In this document: piece by piece, positions 35,508-46,730 of the stretch
Layout of the letters: each line of letters begins with the position of its first letter
How positions within the stretch are numbered: the first letter of the stretch is position 1
Assembly (NCBI RefSeq): GCF_040712315.1
Contig: NC_134016.1
Location: 496,001 to 560,000 of the forward strand
Direction: 5' to 3'
Origin: Castanea sativa
Taxonomy: Eukaryota > Streptophyta > Magnoliopsida > Fagales > Fagaceae
Length of the DNA: 64,000 bases
Notes under the pieces: model-generated
Told to the model about the DNA's origin: nothing
Seen by the model: the letters and a program-made list of their open reading frames with translations, nothing else
Databases searched by the model: none
Made by a program: the position numbers and the translations under genes

Positions 35508-38500
35508 ATGGATAAAAAGGATATTTTTCTTCCTAGTCCCATCAATACTGTATTGGAGGGGACTAGGAATTACTTATCTTGGTCTCAAGCTATGCGCAAT
35601 TTCCTTAAGGGTCGCATGCTCTGGCATTATTGCACTGGTGCAATCACTATTCCTGTAAAGGGGGCAAGTGAAGAAGATGTTGTCTTTCTCAGTCGCATGA
35701 TTGAATGGGATAGTCACAATCACATGATCCTCACATGGATTCGAAACACTTCCATTCCCTCCATCTCCAATTCGCTGGGCAGCTTTGATGATGCGAAATC
35801 AGCATGGGATATGTTGGCCAAAAGATACTCTACCACTCACAGATCCATGAAATATCAGTTGGTGGTTGAATTGCATCAACTCAGGTAAGAACCGGGGCAG
35901 TCCATTAATGACTACTATGATCAACTTCGCTTCATTTAAGACCAAATTGACCTTTCTGATCCAACTTGGGCATGCTCAAAAGATGCTCAACAATATGCTG
36001 CTATTAGAGATGAATTTCGTCTCTATGAGTTCCTGATGTCACTCCACAAGGACTATGAGCCCATTCGAGGTCAGCTTCTTAATCGTTGTCCTCCTCCCTC
36101 TCTTGATACTGCTGTGAATGAGTTAGTAAGAGAAAAAGCTCGCCTTGCAACTCTTTGAGCCTAGGATAAGTTTAATGTTCTAGCCCTTACTCCTTTTGCT
36201 CCATCCATAGAGCAACCTCAGCACTCAGGTGATCCTTCTGGCTCTAGCAATCGTCGCAGACAGTCCAATAAAAAGTTCTGCAATTATTGCAAGCGGCCTG
36301 GCCACACTATTGAAACTTGTTACCGTCGCAACAAATCTACTGTTGCAGTTGCTAACACTGAGTCTATTCCACCAATGCCTCCCATTTCAACTGAGTCCAG
36401 TCTTCTAGATCCACTATCAACCTCTCACCCACTGAACTACAGGAGATCATAGCTCAAGCTGTTCGTATGGCTGGTAATGCATCTCTTTCCATTGCTCTCT
36501 CAGTTTTACCCAGTAAGTCTCAAACTTGGCTTTTTGATTCTGCCTGTTGCAATCACATGACACCTCACTCGTCCTTATTTTCCAAACTTGACCCTGCTCC
36601 ACATCCCCTAAATATTCACATAGCTGATGGTTCCACCATGCATGGGAATAGTCTTGGTTTTGTTTCAACCTCCAACCTCTCTGTTCCTGGGGTCTACCAT
36701 GTTCCTGACTTATCCTATAATTTGTGTTCTGTGGGACAATTAGCTGAACTAGGTTATCGCCTTATTTTTTACTATTCTGGGTGTATTGTGTAGGATCCGA
36801 GGACGGGGCAAGAGCTTGGGACCGGCCCTAGAGTTGGGCGTATGTTTCTAGTGGACAATCTTCATCTTCCACCTGTTGCTCCAGTGTTTGTTGCTGCTGC
36901 TACTGCTGTAGTGTCTTCCTTACCCTCTCTCTCACTTTGGCACTCTCGTCTTGGTCATGCACCCTCTTCTCGGGTACAACTGTTAGCTTCTAAGGGTCTG
37001 TTAGGTTCTGTGTCCAAAGACAATTTTGATTGTACTTCATGCCAGTTAGGAAAACAACCAGCTTTACCTTTTAATAATAGTGATTCTATTTCTAATAGTA
37101 TTTTTGAGTTAATTCATTCTGATGTTTGGGGACCTTCTCCTGTTGCTAGTATTGGTGGATCTCGATATTTTGTTGTTTTCATCGATGATTATTCTCGTTA
37201 CAGTTAGATATTCCCTATGAAATCTCGTTCTGAAATTTTGCCAATATACAGTAACTTTGCAAAAATGGTTGAAACCCAATTCTCCAAAAGAATCAAAATA
37301 TTTCGTTCTGATAATGCTCTTGAATACACTCAATATGCTTTTCAAGCTCTGTTACACTCCTATGGCACTGTACATCATCTAACTTGTCTAGGTACCTCTC
37401 AGCAAAATGGTCAAGCTAAACGAAAACTTCGTCATATTCTTGACACTGTTCATACTCTTCTTCTTTCTGCCAAGGTTCCTCCTCCATTCTGGGGTGAAGC
37501 TGCTCTTCATGTTATTCACACCATCAACCGCATTCCAAGCACTGTCATCCATAATCAAACTCTGTATGAGCACCTCTTTGGGTCACCACCTGACTATCAT
37601 CACCTTCGCTCTTTTGGATCTGCTTGTTTCGTTCTTCTTCAGCCTCATGAGTACAACAAACTTGAGCCTCGATCTAGACTTTGTTGTTTCCTTGGTTATG
37701 GCGAAACACAAAAGGGGTATCGATGTTATGATCCTATCTCTCATCGCCTTCGTGTTTCTCGTAATGTTGTCTTCTGTGAACACCGCTTGTTTGTTGAACT
37801 CTCTCATTTTCGTTCTTCCCTCACTACCTCAACTGTACTTGAAGTCTTTCCAGAGGAGTCTCATGTTCCTTCTCTAAATCCATTTGATCCTCCTTTGGAC
37901 TTCTCTATTCAAACACCAGATACTTTTGATGTCTCTTCTGGACAGGTCGAAAATGAGCAGATTGATGACAAGCTACCCTAACTCGAGCCTAAGTCCCTCG
38001 CTCCTACTCTGCCTGAAGATCCTCCACAAGACCTTCCACCTCCACAAGACATTCCACCTCGTAACTCAACCCGGGTAAGATCCATTCCTACACATTTACT
38101 TGATTATCATTGTTACACTGCACTTGCTACACTTCACGAGCCTCAAACCTATCGTGAGGCCTCCACTGACCCTTTATGGTAGATTGCAATGAAAGAGGAA
38201 CTTGATGCATTAACCAAAAACCATACTTGGGACTTTGTTACTCTCCCTCCTAGACAGTCTGTGGTTGGTTGCAAGTGGATCTACAAGATTAAGACTCGCT
38301 TAGATGGGTCCAGTGAGCGCTATAAGGCTCGTCTTGTTGCAAAAGGTTTTACACAAGAGTATGTGATTGATTATGAAGAGACCTTTGCTCCAGTTGCTCG
38401 CATCTCATCTGTTCGTGCCCTCCTGGCTGTTACTGCTGCTAGAAAATGGGATTTTTTTCAGATGGATGTTAAAAATGCATTCCTTAATGGGGACTTGAAT

Positions 38501-39661
38501 GAAGAAGTTTACGTGCAACCTCCTCTAGGTCTCTCCATTGACTCCAACAAGGTTTGCCGCCTTTGACGAGCATTGTATGGTCTTAAACAAGCTCCTCGAG
38601 CCTGGTTTGCAAAATTTAGCTCTACTATCTTTCGTTTGGGTTACACTGTCAGTCCTTATGATGCTGCTTTATTTATTCGTCGTACTGATAAATGCACTAT
38701 TCTACTTCTCCTCTATGTGGATGATATGATCATAACTGGTGATGACCTTAGTGGCATACAAGAACTCAAGGATTTTCTCAGTCAGCAGTTTGAGATGAAA
38801 GATCTTGGCCACCTTAGCTATTTCTTGGGTCTTGAAATCACTCGTTCCTCAGATGGTCTTTATTACTCAAGCCAAGCATGCTTCTGATCTTTTGTCTCGT
38901 GCTGGACTCACTGACAGCAAAACTGTTGACACTCCAGTTGAGTTTAATGCGCACCTGACTCCCTCGGGGGGGAAACCATTGTCTAATCCTTCTCTTTACA
39001 GACGATTGGTTGGCAGCCTAGTCTATCTCACAGTTACTCATCCAGACATTTCCTATGCTGTTCATTAGGTCAGCCAGTATTTGTCTGCTCCACGGTCGAC
39101 TCACTATGCTGCTGTTCTGCGCATTCTTCGATACTTGAAGGACACTCTCTTCAATGGCCTTTTCTACTCAGCTCAATCTCCTCTTATACTCCGTGCATTC
39201 TCTGATGCTGATTGGGCAAGAGACCCACTGATCGTAGGTCCACCACTAGTTATTGTTTTCTCCTTGGCTCTTCCTTGATTTCTTGGCGAAGTAAGAAACA
39301 AATATTTATGGTCCGCTCCAGTACTGAAGCAGAATATCGTGCTCTTGCTGATACCACATCTGAACTTCTTTGGTTACGATGGCTTCTTACAGACTTAGGT
39401 GTGTCTACAACCTCTGCTACTCCTCTTTATTGTGATAATCAGAGTGTCATTCACATTGCTCACAATGATGTCTTCCATGAACGGACTAAACATATTGAGA
39501 TTGATTGTCATTTTATCCGTTATCATCTTGTTCATGGTGCTCTTAAGCTTTTCTCCGTCTCCTCCAAAGATCAACTTGCAAACATTTTCACCAAGTCCCA
39601 TCCTAAGGGACGCCTTCGTGATTTGGTTGACAACTTCAAACTGGTCTCACATCCACCTTGA
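35508..39661 (+). pseudogene. Copia gag-pol polyprotein, multiple stops and frameshifts
   Basis: Gag starts at 35508 (MDKKDIFLPSP) and includes the zinc knuckle CNYCKRPGHTIETC (about 36280-36320). The protease has LFDSACCNHMT (about 36530). Integrase has a His/Cys motif, DVWG and FRSDNA, but the motif normally holding the third acidic residue reads NGQAKRKLRH, with Lys where Glu is expected. Reverse transcriptase has YGLKQAPRAW and YVDDM. RNase H has SDADWA and STEAEYRAL. Stops interrupt the frame at about 35886, 35938, 36157, 36163, 36791, 37205, 37979, 38180, 38564 and 39066. Frameshifts lie near 36410, 38870 and 39222. The copy cannot encode an active polyprotein. Confidence 0.93.
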
Positions 39662-39674
39662 GTTTGAGGGGGGC
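39662..39674 (+). promoter_or_regulatory. Polypurine tract
   Basis: gtttgaggggggc lies directly before the 3' LTR, the expected primer site for plus-strand DNA synthesis. Confidence 0.85.
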
Positions 39675-39855
39675 TGTTAACGTATAGCATTGTGGGCTTG
39701 GCCCAACTAGGTCACTTACTTGTATAGCACACATTGTACTACTTGTACTGCACTCATATTTACTTGTACAGTACTCATATGCCTCCTATATAAAGGCACT
39801 CATATATATTATTTCAGTATGAAATACAATACTATTGAATTTAGTATTTCTAACA
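39675..39855 (+). repeat. 3' LTR of the copia element
   Basis: Same length and ends as the 5' LTR. Differences from it are scattered single bases with no gaps. Confidence 0.95.
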
Positions 39856-40181
39856 TTTTTGATTGTGGTCTTTTTTTTTTTTTTTTGAGAATCTGTGTTA
39901 TGTTTTAGTTTGTAACCATTGAGATAGAGACGCAGGAGAGAGCGAAGAACGAAAGAGAAAAGGAATGAGAGAGAAAGAATTATTTTTTTATTCAACCGGC
40001 TATTATTTTAAGGGAAAATATTGATTAGAGCTGCTACAGTAATTGCTACCGTGCTCTTTATGTCTGGAGAGCTACTGTAGCAAATCTAAAAAAAAATTTG
40101 GAGTTAAGAGAGTCTGTTGGAGGTGATTTTTTGTGGGTTTGCTTTTCAAATTAGGCTTTAGAGAGCTTATTGGAGATGTAC

Positions 40182-41198
40182 TAATGCCCTTTATTTAAAG
40201 AAAAGCAAAAAGGTTAGCCAGGTGAAATGACAAATTTGAACTTTTGCAATTTTATTATTATTATTTTATAACAATGCATGTATAGAAATTTAATTTTTAG
40301 ATTTTGCTAATAATTGTTTATTTGATAATATATTTTGGGTGGCTGAAATTATAATTTTTACAAAGAACTTTAATAGATTATCAAAAACAAAATTTTATCC
40401 TAATATTGGTTCAATTAATCATTGTTAAGATTTATTAATTTTTTTTAGTTTAAGTTTTTTTTTTTTTTGTGTTTTGGATTGTTCCTATATTATATTTATG
40501 ATTAATCCTATAATAAATAAAAATATAATTACAAAATATATTACTCATTATTAGATTAGTTTAAGTTGTAAAAAAGTAAAAATAAAATCACCATTAAAAT
40601 AATTATCACACGCTGATTTGCGGCTACTTTTACTTAAGATTTAATACATTTTACCACGCCTAATAACATCTCAATAATTTCCTAATTTGGTTGGATTATG
40701 TAATAAAATAATGTGACATGTTGAGATTGGAGGTGTAAACCATTACACCACGTCCTTACAGAATTTAATTTCATTTATGTAATAGAGAAACAATGAAGGA
40801 ATACAAACAATAAAATCTGTGAATGGTAATGAATTTCTTCTCTCTTTTTATTGTTTACAGTATATGGAGAGGAGGATTCGAATCAGATCCCCTCATGTGA
40901 AATTTACAGAAACAATGAAGGAATGTGAAATTTACAAATTACATAAAATAAAATATGTGAATGACTATGACTTTCTTTTCTCTTTTCAATAAATGGGGAG
41001 GGGTGATTCAGACCTAAGTTCTCTTTCATGGGACAACTGGGCAATGCCATTAAGCTCTTCCTTTATAGTTGGCAATGCCTCTGGTAAACAATGCAATATA
41101 CATTTGCTAATAAGCTACCAGGTCATTGTTCTCTTTTCTTTTCTTTTTTTTTTTAGTGAAGAATCAAATTGGAAAAGATAAGTTTTGACTCATAACTC
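40182..41198. other. Spacer downstream of the APS2-like gene, SINE debris
   Basis: AT-rich, no gene. Two related blocks (gaaggaatacaaacaataaaatctgtgaatg... and gaaggaatgtgaaatttacaaattac...) at about 40795-40870 and 40910-40990 are each followed by a tRNA-like segment (gattcgaatcagatcccc and, on the minus strand, gcttaatggca...ggtctgaatc), suggesting SINE remnants. Confidence 0.4.
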
Positions 41199-44141
41199 TC
41201 ATACAATAGTGCCATCTGGGACCACTGCACTACGAAGAACGACCACAATTCCACCACTGATGATGAAGCCATTAGCTTCATTGTTACCTTCTTGGACATT
41301 GTCTTTGTTAATAATCTGCATCAAACCAATAGTAGGACAAGAAATGCCTCTGTTTTAGAACACACGATGGACAATGAATTGTGAAAAAGAGGAACCACAT
41401 ATTAATTCAATTGTAGGTTGGAGGGACAAAGGCACAATTAGTATGGTGGTTTCTAGATAGAGCCATGAACACACAGATTTTTAACAATTTACTCTCACTC
41501 TTCTGCTCTTAAAAAACTTAATTGTTCAATGTGTGCATGCTGGGGATAACAATGCTTGTGCAAATATTAAAGAAAAATCTGCAAATGGATGACAAATAAT
41601 ATATTAATGAAGTTGTTTATCACGTTCATTCTAAGAATATGAATAAATTTCTTGACAGTTTAATTAGCTTTAGAATGAAAGTTAGTAATGCTCATGAGCT
41701 TGATTCAATCTGCTCTTTAGAAGTATTGACTATCTCTTGTACTTTACATACCAAAACATTTCTGCCAATTCTTGCATTCTTATCTACAATGGCTTTCCGT
41801 ATTTGAGTATCTTCCCCAATTCCTATAGGAATGTCAATGCCGCTCTTGTTCATGCCACACTGAATATCTTCCATCTGTTGAGAACATACACTTGCACAAT
41901 AAATTAGATTATTATTTATTAATGAGAATTTGGAAAGAAATTACTTGAAGTCTGTATGGGAAAAAGAGCTAAAACATTTCATTTTTGAGGTATTTTATAC
42001 ACTCTCCAAAATATCTACAAAGTGATCTATGTATAAATGATTTAGATCTCTCTTACTTGATAGACATCAGAACCCATGATCACTGAATCCTCTATTACTG
42101 CCCCTTCTCGAATTTTTGCCCTCATACCAACTACCGTACCTTTGATCTTGCATCTCTACTCTTAGATGGGTCAAAAATATATTAGAAACAGCAGAGTAAA
42201 ACAACCTTTACAACTAAGAAAACATTTGCATGATGTGAATGCTGTTTCCTTGTTTTATGTATATGTAATTGTTTCATACTTTGTAACTGATTACCATCAA
42301 AATTTACTATCAAAACTTAAAGAGGCAAATAAAGCAGTTCCTTACATTGAGAATGCAACCACCTCCGATGACACTATCTGTTATGACAGCATCAGTTATA
42401 AGAGTTGAAGGCAGACACCTTGGCAAAGTGTACATAGGAGACTCTATATCAAAGAAGCTGCTATGAAAGGATGAAGTTTGTGTTAGTAGGTGAGGTGTCC
42501 AATTTAGGCAAAACATTCACTAAAGTGATGAACTGCCATTATACTTTCAGCCTTTCCCGGTATTAAAGTTACTGACTTAAATCCCATGTTTGCTTTCTTT
42601 GTGCTTTCCATATTTGCTTGGTAGAATGCTTCAATGCTCCTCATGTCCTCCCAATATTCATTAAAGATAAAACCTTGTACCTAAACCTCACAAAGGAGGA
42701 GAATCTTATCACTGATTGCAACTATAAAGAGAAACAATTGCTACAACATATTTGAATGGGAAAAGAAAAAATGAGAGAGAGCACTTTCATATTTGGAAAG
42801 AAAAGCAACAAAGAGGAAGGGTATGCACGGTAAGTCTGACCTTCATTCCTATGGATATTGCACCTGGTATTACTTCACTTGCAAAGTCATTTGCCTTGGG
42901 AAAATGTTCTCTTAGGAGCTTTACTACTGTATCTTTGTTAATGAGATATATTCCCATACTTGAATAACAATTAGCAATATCATTGCATTTTCTTGAGGTT
43001 TCCTCCTGAATTTCAGATTTGAATCTCCTCATAAAACTACCAGAATAATTATAAAACCAAAATTTAAACATAGGAGAGCTTGAGTAGAGAGGGAGAGAAC
43101 TTACAGAAACAAAACTGATTGGCTTACTCTCTGACTTCAATCTAAACTCTAGAACTTGATTTTCAGAATTCACGGTCAAAAAGCCAAAACCGGGGTCTTG
43201 ATCTCTTGAAGCCCCCAATGCTGCAATAGTTATGTCAGCCTTGCTGTTTCGATGAGCCTCAATGATTTTCTGGTAGTCCATTTTGTAGAGGTGGTGACCA
43301 GGAAGGATCAGAAACTCAGACACTGGATGCTCTTCCATTACCCACAAGCATCTTCTAACAGCATCTGCAGCTCCCTATTGAGTACAAAAAAAACATAAAA
43401 TTATGCATACATGTATTATGAAGTTAAAACTTTGTAATAGAGAAGTGTATGCATTTAAACCTGAAACCAGCCTTCATATTCAGGGCTCTGATAAGCAGCA
43501 ATTACTTCGACAAGGCCTTCTTTCCCAAGACCTAATCCAGAATAAGCCTTGGAAAGGTGGGAATTGAGAGAAGCTGAGTTGCATTGTGTAAGAGCATATA
43601 TCTTGTTTATGTTACTATTAATGCAGTTGCTAACAACCGCATCAACAAGTCTGTAATTTGCTGCTATAGGAATAGCCCCTGCTGATCTTCTTTTTGTCAA
43701 CGGGTAAAGCCTTGACTCCGATCCATCTCCAAACACAATTGCTGCTACACCCTGACAACAATTAAATCACCAATATAAATCATAAATACTTGGTGCCACT
43801 CTTCCAAAACCGTGCCAAGGAATACGGGTTAAACAGATTACAACTAATGCCTAGAAAAACAAATAAAATAACAATTGTCAAGATGAATTTATATGATTAT
43901 GCATGGGAAATAAAAAAGAACATTAGGAAAATCATTTGAAGATTTCTAGTGACACCTCATTAGCTGGATGGAACAGTGAAAAGGGGTATTGAGATTCATG
44001 TGAATTGGTTATGAACAATCTTGGAGGAAGAGTAGAATGAAACTTCGATGAACGTTTTTGACATGTACTTGTTAATCCAGTAATGGCACCATTTGTTTGA
44101 GGATTTACAGGTGTGGGAAGAGAAAGCTGCAATATCACCAT
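41199..44141 (-). CDS. APS2: APS2-like ADP-glucose pyrophosphorylase homologue, probably non-catalytic
   Basis: Nine minus-strand exons with GT..AG junctions and consistent phase: 44141-43956, 43751-43461, 43374-43105, 43005-42841, 42680-42577, 42457-42346, 42155-42057, 41874-41752 and 41315-41199, giving 488 residues. The first 62 residues look like a plastid transit peptide. The nucleotidyltransferase domain follows, then the left-handed helix repeats (DSVIGGGCI, GTVVGMRAKI, DIPIGIGEDTQIRKAIVDKNARIG). Key positions differ from active enzymes: the glycine-rich loop GGGxGTRL reads FGDGSESRL (69-77), the following Lys-Pro reads Ala-Gly (86-87), and the Asp of GDHLY is His in GHHLY (185-189). 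The same type of changes marks Arabidopsis APS2, reported to lack activity. The frame is intact, so a regulatory or other role is possible. The acceptor of exon 4 is the least certain join. Confidence 0.9.
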
Positions 44142-45820
44142 CACAACTCACAAGGTAGAGCAATAGAAAGCTATGATATCTATGATATTATATGCAACTT
44201 TTGTTGTAACAAAAGTTATGTGCTTCTTCTCTCCTCTCTACTTCAAATGATATTAAATAGAGAGAATAAGAAGGGAATATTTTGCTTTCTTCTTCCTCAT
44301 GGCTATTGCAGAGAAATCTTCCAATGCATGGCTAGTGTCTGGGATCTAATTTCCGACCAAATACTGTGGTACTCAATTAACATTTCTTTTTAATGATAAG
44401 CATGCATAAATAAATCCATAAACATGAAGCTTTGGCCCCCTTAGCCAGCATAAATCTTGTTGAAGATCTTTGTTTTGAGTTGTGTTATGTTTAACTTTGA
44501 TTCTAAGCTTCTTATTGCTTTTTTTTTCTTTATACTTTTGCAATTCCTTCACTTTGTTCGTGAATATGTACAGAGAATCATGGTTAGTAGATGTCCTAGA
44601 ACTAGAAGACAAAATACCAGGTTCCATATAAAAGGCCACTTTGAATGGACCACTTTACCCTCACACACATATCTAATACTACAAACTATGGTATTAGAAA
44701 CCAGTTGAAAGAGATTGCTTTAATCACATCAGACAATGTCAATAATATTAACATTATTACTCATGAAACATTTGTGATTGTGTCATACTAAAATGGCTTT
44801 TGGTCATTTTGGGGTGGGTTGAGGAGTAGAAGCCTAGAAGTAGAAGGGGCATTTTGGTCAAAATAAATAATTGAGGGTGAAGTAGTCACTACACTAGTCA
44901 GGTCGGGTCTGTTACCAAATATTGGAATAGAGTAGTGTCGAAGGAAGGTAGGCATTATTGTCTCAGCTTTTGGGTCTCAAAGCTTGTTTGCCTCCACTCC
45001 AGTCCTCTCTCATATTATTCAATTATAAATAAATAAAATTGGTTTCAATAAACAGTAAAACACACATGTATATATATAATTTTACGAAAATATCTTTACA
45101 GTTATGAGATGTGGCCTGCTTCATAGAACAGAACAGGTACACAAACAAAATACTTATTATGTGGAGGAGAGACAGAAAAGAAAGCCGCAAGGACAAGATT
45201 CCCTTTGTCCTGTAACTCATGATTTTGATGTTGATTATTTGGGAAGTGTGTTAAGTAGTATCTTAAGGTAGGCATTAATGTCCCCCCAGCTTTTGAGCTT
45301 TATTTTTGTGTCTACGTACGTAAGTTTCTGAAAATTATTTCACTATTCAACTTATTTTTTCTACTATTTATGAGCCCATTGCATTTTTTGATACTATTTA
45401 TGAACTTCACTATACTATTTCAGCTAAGTTTTACTTTTTTTTTTTTTTTTTGGTAAACAACTTTTACCTTTATATATAGTACTTCCAGCAATAAGTTTTC
45501 AGTTTCAGGAAAATAAACGGTATCCAAACAGACCCTAAAAGTCCTAAGGAACTAAATTTTACAATAATCTCAAATGATCTATATGTAAAACGGATCTAAT
45601 CATCTCGATTCTTGGCTTATACAAACAATTAGTTTGTTATTCTCATCAAATATTGGTACAACTTTTAGTGTTCTTTTATGGGATTTGTTAACAAGCATCC
45701 GGTGCTTGTTAAGGTGAAAAATGACAAAAAAAACTGTTAGAAAAAAGTCAAAAAGAATACCATATAGTACTTAAAAAGTTGAAAATTTGACATAAAGGTA
45801 AATAAAGGCAAGAACTTTTG

Positions 45821-45901
<81 letters not shown>

Positions 45902-46730
45902 ACGGGCACTGTAAGGTGTTCATTAACACAACCCTTCTTTTATAATTAGACCAATTCAAGTTTGACCCACCAAAGACACATGAAACATTGTCCAAGCTTA
46001 TGAGCAGAAACTCATTAAATCGCTTTAGACCAAAAAAGCAAAAGGCAAATACCATGGTTTAGCTATGACATCAAGCAAAATAAACGATGAAAACCACAAA
46101 TACATCTGCAATATTTGTAGTTAAATTGGATTAAAGAGCATTAGCCACCACACCATCCAGGTGGGACGATAATCTGCATTTGCTTTTTACTGAGAATTGT
46201 TGCTTAATGGTTTGCACTTTGCACTTTACAAAAAAAAAAATCACTAGTATATGTTATTCAAAATGTCCGATCATATAGAACAACAAGGGAGCATGGTACA
46301 AAGATGCTTCTCAATTCTCATTCTTCACATCAATATTCAAGAACCTCGCTCTTATTGTGTCTATGTAGCTTCAACACTAAAACTTTTTCAAGTTGAAGCA
46401 AAGCAATCAACAAATAATGTCCAATCATATAGAACAAGAAGGGAGCATAGTACAAAGATGCTTCTCAATTCTCATTCTTCACATCAATATTCAAGAACCT
46501 CGCTCTTATTGTGTCTATGTAGCTTCAACACTAAAACTTTTTCAAGTTGAAGCAAAGCAATCAACAAATAACCCATTATTCTTTGGAATGATATGACGAC
46601 CATTTGGAAGTTCCTGAGAATTCTTAAGATAAAGAAATTCTGATAGTTGTCAGATGAAACTGCAAGCCACATAGAAAAAGAGAAAATTTGGCACAACATG
46701 GATGATGTCCAATGGCGGCTAAAATATCTC
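44142..46730. other. Intergenic between APS2-like and lumazine synthase genes
   Basis: No gene seen. It contains the APS2-like promoter (not resolved), a long TA microsatellite at about 45822-45890 and a 154-bp tandem duplication at 46264-46571. Confidence 0.55.
46264..46571. repeat. Two-copy tandem repeat, 154-bp unit
   Basis: tgtccgatcatatagaacaa begins the first unit (46264-46417) and tgtccaatcatatagaacaa the second (46418-46571). The units differ at only a few bases. They sit 160-470 bp beyond the stop codon of the lumazine synthase gene, in its 3' flank or 3'UTR. Confidence 0.9.

Larger units (their letters stand above)
34650..39855 (+). mobile_element. Ty1-copia LTR retrotransposon, complete structure, coding region decayed
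   Basis: Both 181-bp LTRs are present, with a primer-binding site, coding region and polypurine tract in the usual order. The internal domain order is gag, protease, integrase, reverse transcriptase, RNase H, which defines the copia type. The 5-mers outside the LTRs are gtttt (34645-34649) and ttttt (39856-39860), a TSD with one mismatch in a T-rich site. It is inserted within the Harbinger-like element. By hand alignment the LTRs differ at about 8 of 181 positions, nearly all transitions. Confidence 0.93.
33382..40181. mobile_element. PIF/Harbinger-like element carrying a host-gene fragment, interrupted by a copia element
   Basis: The left end gagcatctctagcagcctc (33382) and the reverse complement of the right end, gtacatctccaataagctc (from 40181), are imperfect inverted repeats of a type common in plant Harbinger MITEs. 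Both sides are flanked by taa (33379-33381 and 40182-40184), a 3-bp duplication expected of the class. Without the nested copia insertion (34650-39855) the element is about 1.6 kb. No transposase is present. It contains a TA microsatellite (about 33769-33816), short hairpins (aagtcgagtt/aactcgactt at 34188-34212), a GA microsatellite (about 34331-34368) and a PRA1-like fragment. Confidence 0.65.

Noticed and set aside
4774..39855. MULE-1 and the copia element both measure 5,206 bp
   Set aside because: Coincidence: they belong to unrelated classes with no shared sequence.
45822..45890. Long alternating TA tract
   Set aside because: Ordinary plant microsatellite, as are those at 23074-23120, 33769-33816 and 51188-51222.
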